A stretch of DNA of 29,919 nt from NCBI GenBank assembly GCA_050736615.1, contig JBOHWL010000053.1, forward strand, positions 1-29,919, written 5' to 3'. A program made the position numbers and the translations under genes. The notes under the pieces are model-generated. The model saw nothing but the letters and a program-made list of their open reading frames with translations. It did no database searches and was not told where the DNA came from. The stretch comes from JBOHWJ01 sp050736615 (lineage in GTDB: Bacteria; Desulfobacterota; Binatia; Binatales; Binataceae). This document shows positions 15,252 to 22,561 of the stretch, piece by piece (position 1 is the stretch's first letter; each line of letters begins with the position of its first letter).

Positions 15252-15402
15252 TAGGGAATGTCTGCGCAAACCCGATCTGTCATCCCGAGCGAAGCCGCGG
15301 GATCAACGCGGAGCGAAGAGTATTTTATTGTGTAGTCATGGAGAAAAGAATCGTCGCTCCGCCTAGACTCCTCACTTCGGCGGCCTCCGTTCGGGGGATG
15401 AC
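15252..15402. repeat. degenerate copy of the palindromic MITE-like element
   Basis: The left outer box TAGGGAATGTCTGCGCAA begins at 15252, exactly 27 nt before the core GTCATCCCGAGC (15279). The inverted core GGGATGAC is at 15395-15402. The right outer box cannot be found, so this copy is decayed on that side. The interior is AT-richer and non-coding. It occupies most of the gap between the convergent GH88-like and aminotransferase genes, where its hairpin could also act as a bidirectional transcription stop. Confidence 0.65.
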
Positions 15403-15453
15403 AAGAAAATCACCAAACTCTCAAATGACGGAAGGTTAATCGACAGAGCTGGC

Positions 15454-16794
15454 TCAGGCGCCTGATATGGGCTGCAAGCAATTATCCATGATGGCGAAGG
15501 CTTCGCGCAGTTCATCATCGCTGAGCACACCCGCCGGCATGAATAAGCGGATACAGGCGGGTTGGTGCCCGCCGTAATACAGCACCAGTCCGGCGTCGAA
15601 GCATCGCATGATGAATTCCTTGGTGCGGCTGAGCGCGCCATTGCCAATTTGAAACGCGATCATCGCGCCGATTCCGTCCACCTGAGAGATAATTCCGGGA
15701 TGATGGTGGCTCATTCGCTCCAGATGCTCGCGTGTCAGGCGTTCGAGTTGCTTTTCGCGTCCCTCCGGACCGAACATGCCTTCCGCGGTGAGCTTCTCGA
15801 TAATTCGACGACCCACCGCCATTGGCACCGTCGCGCCCGAGAAGGTGCCGGAGATAAGGCCTGCGTCTGGCGCGAAATTCTTGCGCCATAGTACCGCGCT
15901 GCCCTGGAAGACTTTGCCAATCGTGACCACGTCCGCATAGTCGGCGAGCCGCAGCCGATTGGTGGCGAACAATTCAGAGGTGCGTCCGAAGGTCTGCACT
16001 TCGTCGATCCAGATGGCGATACCCGCGCGGCGGCATTCCTCGAACAGTGGGATAAAGAATTCGCGTGGCGCCGTGACGAATCCCGCTTCACCTTGCACCA
16101 GTTCGACGAGCAACGCAGCCATCTCGTTGGCGCGTTGCGCGATGATGTCGCGCAGGGCCGCCAGCGTCGCCGCGGACGAATTCGGATCGTGGCGTTGATA
16201 AAACGGCAGATATTCGACCGGAAAAGTGGTGGGCTGGCCGAGCCGGTAATCGGGCCGGTCGGTGATCTCCGCCATCGCACTGGTCCGTCCGTGAAAACAT
16301 CCGCGAAACGCGATCACACCGGCGCGCCCATCAACCTTCTGCCGGACCAGCTTAAGCGCATTCTCGTTGGCGTCGGCGCCCGACAGCGAAAGCCAGCAGT
16401 TCTCCATCCCGGCCGGGGCATGGGCCAGCAGGATTTTCATCAGCGCATGATATTCACGATTGAAAATGAGATTGCCCTGCATCACCAGGTCCGACGTGGC
16501 GGCGCGCACCGCCGTTTCAATCAAGTCCAGGTTGCCGTGGCCGAACAGATGCACGCCGATGCCAAGCGCGAAATCCAGCATCCAGCGGCCGTCCGCGCGC
16601 ATCGTGCGCGCGCCGCGACCGATGCCGGCGCCGAGATATGGGTAGAAAGCCGGCCGTCCGCGCATCGCGGCCAATTCCGCCAGTTCGGCACGCATCGATT
16701 CCGCCGTGAGCGACGGCGCGGAGCCGGCCTGTTTTTCAGCGACGGCTTCGAGCAGCAGCTTTATCGCCTGTTCAAATTTTGGACTGTTATTCAT
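15454..16794 (-). CDS. class III PLP-dependent aminotransferase
   Basis: A 446-aa fold-type I, class III (ornithine/acetylornithine/omega) aminotransferase. Visible features are the SLSGADANENALKLVR phosphate-binding segment, RGCFHGRTS with the aromatic/His stacking pair, IWIDEVQTFGRTSE with the pyridine-N-binding Asp (D264), and the PLP-lysine (K294) in DVVTIGKVFQGSA. Replacement of the usual G-x-G after the DEVQ motif and the GKVFQ active site recall the lysine 6-aminotransferase branch, but the substrate is uncertain. The ATG at 16794 is preferred over an upstream TTG at 16815; its Shine-Dalgarno is weak. It starts 52 nt after spoVR on the same strand and could be the last gene of the prkA-yeaH-spoVR transcript. 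Confidence 0.85.
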   Translation of the reverse strand: MNNSPKFEQAIKLLLEAVAEKQAGSAPSLTAESMRAELAELAAMRGRPAFYPYLGAGIGRGARTMRADGRWMLDFALGIGVHLFGHGNLDLIETAVRAATSDLVMQGNLIFNREYHALMKILLAHAPAGMENCWLSLSGADANENALKLVRQKVDGRAGVIAFRGCFHGRTSAMAEITDRPDYRLGQPTTFPVEYLPFYQRHDPNSSAATLAALRDIIAQRANEMAALLVELVQGEAGFVTAPREFFIPLFEECRRAGIAIWIDEVQTFGRTSELFATNRLRLADYADVVTIGKVFQGSAVLWRKNFAPDAGLISGTFSGATVPMAVGRRIIEKLTAEGMFGPEGREKQLERLTREHLERMSHHHPGIISQVDGIGAMIAFQIGNGALSRTKEFIMRCFDAGLVLYYGGHQPACIRLFMPAGVLSDDELREAFAIMDNCLQPISGA

Positions 16795-16845
16795 CACGCG
16801 GACACGGGAAAGCAAGTGGAGACGAAACGACCAAGTCGGCGCGGG

Positions 16846-18276
16846 CTACTTCAGTGAGCGCATCGAAAAACCACGTTCGTTATAGCATAACAGCGAGCGC
16901 TTGCCCTGGAGCGTGGTTTCCAGCACGCATTCCCGACCCCATAACCGCCCCACGAAGGCGAGGGTTTTTTCCGCATATTCGAGTTGGAGGTCGCGGCCGT
17001 CGTGATAATGCTTCAGGTAAAGCGTGCGATTATGCCCAAAATCGGCATCTTCGACCTTGATCACCGGAATCGAGCCGGTGCCGACATTCTTGACCAGCGT
17101 TTCCTTGATTTCTTTCCAGCCCTCTTCGTCAGAAACCTTGTCGATGACGTAATCGTCGCCGCGCGCCTCGAATTGAAACAAGTCCAATTCGCGCATGAGT
17201 TCCTCGGTCAGATAACGGCGCAGAAATGAGCTGTCGCGCTCGACTTCGCGCACCTCGAAAATTTTATCCGTGCCATTTTTGGCCGGTGCGCCGTACTTCT
17301 TGATCTCTTCCCTGGTTGGTTCCGTATGGCGGCGATAGAGATCTTCCCAGATGCGGAAGCCGAGATGATACGGATTGATCTGACCCGGAATCGGACGAAC
17401 CACCTGGTTATGCCGCACGATAAATTCCAGCCGCAGGCCCTGGGCGATATCCAGGGACTCGACCAGCCGTTTATGCCAATAGCTGGCCCAGCCCTCGTTC
17501 ATGATCTTGGTGTCCATCATCGGGATGAAATACTTGGTTTCCTCGTCGACGATGGTGAGCAGGTCCTTCTCCCATTCCGCCAGATACGGATTATGGTCGC
17601 GAATAAAGAGCAGAAGGTCCTCGTCGGGCTCGAGCGGCGTTTTATGCGTATCGGGTTCGTGAAAGACGGGGCGCTGATGCAGTGATTTGAAAGGGTCATG
17701 GCGCGGTTGTGCGGCCTGGATCGCGCGTTCGATCTGTTCCTCGCGGCGCAACTTGCGGATGGCCAGATTGCGGCGGCATTGCGCGGCCAGTGCGTGCGCC
17801 GCATCCAGCACGCGTTCGATCTTTTCAACCCCGATCGAAGGGTCCTCCATGTAGCGGCGGACGCGTATCGCATGCGCCTTGAAGGTCTCGATCGTCAATT
17901 CGGCGCGCGTCGATTTGAAGGTGAAATTATTTTTGAAAAAGTCATTATGGCCGTATACGTGCGCGATCGTCAGCACTTGCAGCAGCAGGGTGTTGTCGCG
18001 CATGAGATAGGCGATGGCCGGATTCGAGTTGATCACCATCTCGTACGGCAAGCCGTTGACGCCGTAATCGTAAAGGGTTTTCAGCTTCTCGTAGGATTTG
18101 CCGTAGGACCAATGCGGATAATGCGACGGCATCCCGGAATACGCCATGTAACCCAGCATCCCGGTGTGATCACAAATTTCGAATTCCTGCGGATACCAAT
18201 CGAGCCCGAATGCGGCGGCCTTTTCGCGAATCCGCTCGTCCCAGTCGACCAGTTCTTTGAGCTCGTAATTCGCCAT
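16846..18276 (-). CDS. spoVR: SpoVR family protein
   Basis: A 476-aa SpoVR/YcgB-family protein. Characteristic stretches are the N-terminal ELVDWDERIREKAAAFGLDW, MLGYMAYSGMPSHYPHWSYG, YGHNDFFKNN, and MNEGWASYWHKRLVE with the family's conserved E-W-A-S-Y-W-H. The length matches B. subtilis SpoVR. The family was named for spore cortex formation but is widespread in non-sporulating bacteria, where it occurs with PrkA and YeaH and is linked to stress or stationary phase. The biochemical function is not established. It starts 65 nt after the yeaH stop, on the same strand. The ATG at 18276 has only a GGGAA-like Shine-Dalgarno. Confidence 0.95.
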   Translation of the reverse strand: MANYELKELVDWDERIREKAAAFGLDWYPQEFEICDHTGMLGYMAYSGMPSHYPHWSYGKSYEKLKTLYDYGVNGLPYEMVINSNPAIAYLMRDNTLLLQVLTIAHVYGHNDFFKNNFTFKSTRAELTIETFKAHAIRVRRYMEDPSIGVEKIERVLDAAHALAAQCRRNLAIRKLRREEQIERAIQAAQPRHDPFKSLHQRPVFHEPDTHKTPLEPDEDLLLFIRDHNPYLAEWEKDLLTIVDEETKYFIPMMDTKIMNEGWASYWHKRLVESLDIAQGLRLEFIVRHNQVVRPIPGQINPYHLGFRIWEDLYRRHTEPTREEIKKYGAPAKNGTDKIFEVREVERDSSFLRRYLTEELMRELDLFQFEARGDDYVIDKVSDEEGWKEIKETLVKNVGTGSIPVIKVEDADFGHNRTLYLKHYHDGRDLQLEYAEKTLAFVGRLWGRECVLETTLQGKRSLLCYNERGFSMRSLK

Positions 18277-18341
18277 TGAGTTCCCAAATGTACGGGCTTA
18301 ACCCCGCCGCGGCGTGATACCGCGCGCGATGGCCGCGGCCT

Positions 18342-19568
18342 TCATTCCTTGACGCGGTCCTTGGCCAGGAACGCCTTGAACGACGGCCAGATGTCTTCTT
18401 TGCGTTCGATCAGGACGGCCTGGAAGTTCGCCTCGTCGAGCCGCCGGAATACGTTCAGCATCGACGATTCGTAATAGCGCGAACCGAGCGGTTTGATCTC
18501 GCCGTAGCCGAACAGATTACAGATCTGCGCCAATTCCTTGGCGGCGCGCAGTGCGGCCGGATTGTCCGAATCGAAATTATCGCCGTCGGAACAATGGAAA
18601 GCGTAAATGTTCCACAAGGACGGATGGTAACGCTCGGCAACGATGTCAAGCGCCTTTTGATAACCCGAGGAGATAAAAGTCCCGCCCGATTCGCCCTTGT
18701 GAAAGAATTCCTCTTCCGTAACCTCGCGCGCCTCAGTGTGATGGGCGATAAAGACGATCTCCACGTTGCGGTAGCGCGTCGCGATGAACTGGTAGAGCAG
18801 AAAGAAAAAGCTCCGCGCCAGATATTTCTTCATCGTGTCCATCGAGCCAGACGTGTCCATCACGCAAATCACCACCGCGTTCGACTCTTCACGCGTGTCC
18901 AGCTCAAGGTGGCGATAGCGCAAGTCGTCCTGATGGAACGGGAAGCGCGGCTCGCGCTCGTCTTCATCCGGTGCCGGCTCCGGCGCCCGATTACTGTCGA
19001 TCGGTAACTCGTTATGGCGCCGCGCAAGCTTGCGCATCACGCGCTGGCGCGCGGTGCGCCGCTTGTCCAAATGCACGCGGATGCCGACGCGGCGATAGCC
19101 TTTGCGTTTGCTGGTTCGTTCGGAAGGGATTTCGCGCAACGCGCGCCGCTCCAGGTTCGGCAACTCGAGATCTTCGAACATGATCTCGATCAGCTCCTCA
19201 AGCGTTACGTCGGTTTCATAATAATCAACGCCCGGGCGCTCGCCGGCCTGGCCATCACCTTTGCCCTGGCCCTCCTTGCCGGTCTTGCCGACCACCTGGC
19301 CGGGCCGCGCGTCACCGTCACCCTGACCCACCCCGGGGGCGTTATCACCGAAGATGAAGCGGTATTCCTTGATTCCGCGCAGCGGAACCTTGATCACGCG
19401 GTCTTTGTTTTTGCCGATGATCGACTCTTCGGCGATGATATCGGCGATATTTTCGCGGATCGACTCGCGCACTTTTTGGCGATGGCGCAGACGATCGCCG
19501 GCGGAGCGATCGGAACGCTCGGCGTCCGAAGGCCGGTACTCGCGAAAAATCGTGTCGTCTGCCGCCAT
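18342..19568 (-). CDS. yeaH: YeaH/YhbH family protein (DUF444, von Willebrand A-like)
   Basis: A 408-aa DUF444 protein, regular partner of PrkA and SpoVR. An N-terminal basic helix (RLRHRQKVRESIRENIADII) precedes a glycine/aspartate-rich linker. The C-terminal part has a von Willebrand A-like domain whose metal-site motif D-T-S-G-S (about D238) lies in VVICVMDTSGSM, followed by FFFLLYQFI and SGGTFISSGYQKAL. Two in-frame ATGs are possible; the one at 19568 is preferred because GGAG lies 9 nt before it, whereas it directly abuts the ATG at 19577. The gene is normally adjacent to prkA. Here about 820 nt, carrying a hypothetical gene and a broken GIY-YIG gene, separate them. The role is probably as a co-regulator or substrate in a kinase-linked stress response. 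Confidence 0.93.
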   Translation of the reverse strand: MAADDTIFREYRPSDAERSDRSAGDRLRHRQKVRESIRENIADIIAEESIIGKNKDRVIKVPLRGIKEYRFIFGDNAPGVGQGDGDARPGQVVGKTGKEGQGKGDGQAGERPGVDYYETDVTLEELIEIMFEDLELPNLERRALREIPSERTSKRKGYRRVGIRVHLDKRRTARQRVMRKLARRHNELPIDSNRAPEPAPDEDEREPRFPFHQDDLRYRHLELDTREESNAVVICVMDTSGSMDTMKKYLARSFFFLLYQFIATRYRNVEIVFIAHHTEAREVTEEEFFHKGESGGTFISSGYQKALDIVAERYHPSLWNIYAFHCSDGDNFDSDNPAALRAAKELAQICNLFGYGEIKPLGSRYYESSMLNVFRRLDEANFQAVLIERKEDIWPSFKAFLAKDRVKE

Positions 19569-19637
19569 GATGATCATCTCCGCCCTCTCAGTCCTGAATT
19601 ATACTCCGATCCTCGGGCTGGAAGCGCTCTTCCCCTT

Positions 19638-19690
19638 GTCATTCCGAATGCTTTATCTCTGTCATTCTGAGCGAAGCGAAGAATCCCGAA
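19638..19690. repeat. palindromic repeat cores, left flank of GIY-YIG remnant
   Basis: A short core GTCATTCCGA (19638-19647) is followed by a longer one, GTCATTCTGAGCGAAGCGAAGAATCCCGA, from 19661. The longer core is the inverted complement of the copy at 20008-20038 apart from small differences. It lies just past the true stop of the broken GIY-YIG gene. The outer TAGRGAA box of the complete elements is absent. Confidence 0.65.
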
Positions 19691-19700
19691 TCAGTTCGTC

Positions 19701-19996
19701 TCAACTCAGATCCCTCCAGCTTGGATTCATAGTCTCGATGAGCGCGATCTTCTTCGCTTTCGCTCGCAATAGTCTCTTGATCTGCTCTTCAGGGACAATT
19801 GCCGTTTCGATGTCAAGAACTCTTCGAAATAGACCAAACGATTGACGTGATATCGAGCCGTAAACGTGCCGTCCAAACTTTCTCTATGCTCCGCCACTCG
19901 CCGCTCCAAATCGTTAGTCATGCCGGTGTACAAGGTCCGGGACGGACTTGCCATTATATAAACGTAGTACTGACGAAAACCATTACGTCCGTTCAT
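19701..19996 (-). pseudogene. GIY-YIG nuclease family gene, broken by a -1 frameshift
   Basis: A small stand-alone GIY-YIG protein of the UvrC N-terminal-domain-like type. The N-terminal half from the ATG at 19996 reads YYVYIMASPSRTLYTGMTND then LERRVAEHR, containing the YVYI...LYTGMTN version of the GIY-YIG motif and the catalytic Arg, up to VYFEEF. Just after this (about 19815-19819) the frame changes. The uninterrupted frame gives an unrelated arginine-rich tail ending at 19727. The -1 frame instead gives LDIETAIVPEEQIKRLLRAK and AKKIALIETMNPSWRDLS, the standard C-terminus of the family, ending in TGA at 19701-19703. Restoring one C (TTCCTTGAC) repairs the gene to about 98 aa. The repaired helix also has about two extra residues (RAKAKK). 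It is flanked by inverted repeat cores and lies in a stretch that appears less GC-rich inside the prkA-yeaH locus. Confidence 0.8.
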
Positions 19997-20007
19997 CGGA
20001 ACACCGA

Positions 20008-20038
20008 TCCGGGATTCTTCGCTGCGCTCAGAATGACA
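20008..20038. repeat. palindromic repeat core, right flank of GIY-YIG remnant
   Basis: TCCGGGATTCTTCGCTGCGCTCAGAATGACA is the opposite orientation of the core at 19661. On the minus strand it directly precedes the GIY-YIG start and supplies the stop codon (TTC TGA) of the hypothetical gene downstream of prkA. A separate 7-bp inverted repeat, CCTTGGA/TCCAAGG (20043-20064), lies beside it. Confidence 0.7.
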
Positions 20039-20384
20039 CCTGCCTTGGACGGTTGGATCCAAGGTTGTGTCGCAATCGAGAAGACCGTAGCTGTTCCTTT
20101 GCTTGACTCAGATTCGCCCACAACCGCGAAAGATGGCGATCCACGTTCAAGTACGTTTGCCAACGGGGATTCTCGAAATAGTCTTGGTCATCCAACCAAG
20201 CCAGACCTCTGTGCTCCGCCAACCATTCGTTTCCTAGCCCGTCGGCCTGGAGCAGTAGCGCGTTGAACCGATCCTGAAGAGCAATGGGATCTCCCACGGA
20301 GCTTCCGGCGTCCTTAATAACTCGCAAGACAGACGCATCCAAGCGTTCGATTTCCGCCGTGATCTTGCTCTCAGCCGCAAGCAT
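20028..20384 (-). CDS. hypothetical protein downstream of prkA
   Basis: A 118-aa protein of no recognised family. It is mainly alpha-helical and acidic, with a W-rich central part (GNEWLAEHRGLAWLDDQDYF, then NPRWQTYLNVDRHLSRLWAN). The ATG at 20384 lies 4 nt after the prkA stop. The end of prkA provides an AAGGAC Shine-Dalgarno, so it is translationally linked to prkA. The last residues (RQVSF) and the stop codon are encoded by the palindromic repeat at 20008-20038, so the natural C-terminus may have been lost when the repeat arrived. It is not a usual member of the prkA-yeaH-spoVR module. Confidence 0.6.
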   Translation of the reverse strand: MLAAESKITAEIERLDASVLRVIKDAGSSVGDPIALQDRFNALLLQADGLGNEWLAEHRGLAWLDDQDYFENPRWQTYLNVDRHLSRLWANLSQAKEQLRSSRLRHNLGSNRPRQVSF

Positions 20385-20388
20385 GCGT

Positions 20389-22323
20389 TTAGTCCTTCCA
20401 CAGATTATTGGCGGCGTACTTCAACACAACGTCGACGCATGACTCGCAGTAGCCGTGCTCGAGCAGGTTCTTGACCATTGCATGGTATTTGTCGCTCTGC
20501 TCCTCATCGCGGGTGCGCGCCTTGGTGATAATGCGTGAAATATCGCGTACCGAGGTCATCAGCTTCTTTTCGATCGCTTCCTTGAGTGGCTCGTAACTGC
20601 GATAGCTGATCTTTTCGCCGCGGCGCGAACTCGCCCACAGGTACGCAATCACTTCCTGGCGGAAGCCGTCCGCCGCCGAGCCGATAATCGCGATCTGCTC
20701 CTCGATCGACTTGAGAAAACTCTCGTCGGGCGGCAATTCCTCCTTCGTGTTGCGATCACGCACCTTGGTTTTATTGACATAAGCCTCGGCGTGATCGAGG
20801 TAGTTCTGGAATAGTGCCTCGGCCTGCTCCTGGTAGGAATATACGAAAGCGCTCGTGATCTCTTTTTCGAGCAGATCGAGATATTCCTTGTGCAGCGTAT
20901 CCTGCAGGAATTCGAGGTACTGCTTGCGCGTGTCGTCGGCGAGGTCCGCCTCCTTGGTCATCGAGATAAGCGCCTCACGCACGTTAATCGGATTGATGCA
21001 GTTGCCGGTGGCATTATCCGACAGCGCGTTATCCAGCGCCTTCATGATGAAGCGGGTGGAAATGCCGTTCATGCCTTCGCGCTTGGCGTCTTCCTTCAGT
21101 TCCTGCACATCGATTTTCTTGGTGCGGCCTTTTTCGACCACTTCCTCGCCATTGTACAGGCGCAATTTGGTCATCAGGTCGCATTTCGAGTTGGGCTCCA
21201 GCCGCGACAGGATCGCGAACATCGACGCCATTTCCAGCGTATGCGGCGCGACATGGGCGCGAAAATCCGAATTGCGGATGATCTTCTGGTAGATCTTCAC
21301 TTCTTCCGAAAGCCGCAGATTATACGGGACCTTCACCACCACGATGCGATCGAGAATCGCTTCATTGGTATGGTCAGCCTTGAACTTCTGCCATTCGGCT
21401 TCGTTCGAATGCGCAACGATGCAGGTATCCACATAGACCATGCCGTGGCGGCCCGGCGCCGGCATGACTTTTTCCTGCGTCGCCGTGATCATCGCGTGCA
21501 GATATTCGGTTTCGTTCTTGAAAACCTCGATGAATTCGACCAGGCCGCGGTTGCCGACGTTGAGCGCCCCGTTGAGTTCGAGCACCCGCGGATCGCCCTC
21601 CGAGTACTGATCCAGCTTCGAGATATCCTCGGATCCGATCAGCACGGAGGTGTCCTGATTATTCGGATCGACCGGCGGTACCACGCCCACGCCGATGCGA
21701 TTACGCTTGGAGAAATTTCGCGTCTCAACCGGAAATTCCTCATAACGCTGCGCGTATTCCTCTTTGAGACGATAGCGGCAGACCGGGCACAGGTCGCCTT
21801 CGATATGAACGCCCAGCATCTTTTCGAATTCACGCCGGAGATGGCGTGGAATCAGATGCAGCGGTTCCTCGTGCATCGGGCAGCCCTCAATGGAATAGAC
21901 CGCATTGAGCTGCTCAAGGCCACGTTGGATGCGTTCGACCAGCGAGCTTTTGCCCGAGCCCACTGGACCCATCAGGTAAAGCACCTGACGGCTCTCTTCA
22001 CCCTTGAGCGAGGCCGAATGGAAATAGCGTACAATTTGCGCGATCGTGCGCTCGATGCCGAAAAATTCGTCGGCGAAAAAATTGAAGACCTTGATCGGCT
22101 CGTCCTTGTACAGGCGCTTGGTCCGGGAATCATCAGTATCGGAAATTTCGCGCGTGCCCAAAGTGATGATCATGTCGTAAATCCGGGCGTGCGCCAATTT
22201 GGTGAAGACCGGGTCAGCCTTGACAAGTTCGAGATATTCGAGCAGCGTCCCCCGCCATTGTTTGGCTTCGCGCGCGGCGCGGTCCCGCTTTATCACCTGC
22301 TCAAAGGTACTCACTTCGGTCAT
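20389..22323 (-). CDS. prkA: PrkA family serine protein kinase / AAA+ ATPase
   Basis: A 644-aa PrkA/YeaG protein. The N-terminal AAA+ domain has the Walker A motif LMGPVGSGKSSLVE (about 117-130) and a potential metal-binding set, C148 (CPMHEE) and C179/C182 (CPVC). Highly conserved stretches are FFADEFFGIERTIAQIVRYF, YVDTCIVAHSNEAEW and the C-terminal YESCVDV-like cysteine region (YCESCVDVVLKYAANNLW). The length is typical of the family. The ATG at 22323 has AAGGAG 8 nt upstream. PrkA homologues are reported as Ser/Thr kinases or proteases acting in stress and stationary phase together with YeaH and SpoVR. It is the first gene of the operon, with a candidate promoter in the 238-nt gap upstream. 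Confidence 0.96.
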   Translation of the reverse strand: MTEVSTFEQVIKRDRAAREAKQWRGTLLEYLELVKADPVFTKLAHARIYDMIITLGTREISDTDDSRTKRLYKDEPIKVFNFFADEFFGIERTIAQIVRYFHSASLKGEESRQVLYLMGPVGSGKSSLVERIQRGLEQLNAVYSIEGCPMHEEPLHLIPRHLRREFEKMLGVHIEGDLCPVCRYRLKEEYAQRYEEFPVETRNFSKRNRIGVGVVPPVDPNNQDTSVLIGSEDISKLDQYSEGDPRVLELNGALNVGNRGLVEFIEVFKNETEYLHAMITATQEKVMPAPGRHGMVYVDTCIVAHSNEAEWQKFKADHTNEAILDRIVVVKVPYNLRLSEEVKIYQKIIRNSDFRAHVAPHTLEMASMFAILSRLEPNSKCDLMTKLRLYNGEEVVEKGRTKKIDVQELKEDAKREGMNGISTRFIMKALDNALSDNATGNCINPINVREALISMTKEADLADDTRKQYLEFLQDTLHKEYLDLLEKEITSAFVYSYQEQAEALFQNYLDHAEAYVNKTKVRDRNTKEELPPDESFLKSIEEQIAIIGSAADGFRQEVIAYLWASSRRGEKISYRSYEPLKEAIEKKLMTSVRDISRIITKARTRDEEQSDKYHAMVKNLLEHGYCESCVDVVLKYAANNLWKD

Positions 22324-22427
22324 TAGCTAACTCCTTGATTGGGCGAATGAATCGCTATGCGAATTGACAGGAGTGGCAGCCGGGAATAGCGCGGGTTGTG
22401 CTATTTTCAAAGCCCATTCCTCAAAGC

Positions 22428-22457
22428 AGTATAACGAACGGTGCAACTTTGAGGCAA
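22428..22457 (-). promoter_or_regulatory. candidate sigma70-type promoter for prkA
   Basis: Read on the minus strand, TTGCCT and TATACT are separated by 18 nt, about 105 nt upstream of the prkA start. The -10 box matches TATAAT at 5 of 6 positions and the -35 box matches TTGACA at 3 of 6. It is a pattern match only, in the sole long gap before prkA. An alternative-sigma promoter cannot be excluded. Confidence 0.3.
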
Positions 22458-22561
22458 GCCAGCTTTCCGCACGTCCAGGTGATTTTCCACAGGCTTTTCA
22501 CCGGCGTAATGCTCTCTACGGCCGCACCATCTCGCGTTCATTTCCCGCTCCGCCGTTGGAG

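Noticed and set aside
16093..16857. Plus-strand open frame of 254 codons opposite the aminotransferase
   Set aside because: It is a mirror frame of a highly conserved class III aminotransferase with no motif of its own.
19727..20062. GIY-YIG protein of 111 aa starting upstream with C-H-S-E-R-S-E-E-S-R
   Set aside because: The N-terminal extension is the translation of the palindromic repeat. Homology begins at the ATG at 19996, and the arginine-rich C-terminus is a frameshift product.
20890..22326. Plus-strand open frame of 478 codons opposite prkA
   Set aside because: The composition is rich in H, R, D and Q as in a shadow frame, with no domain, and the minus-strand frame encodes an unmistakable PrkA protein.
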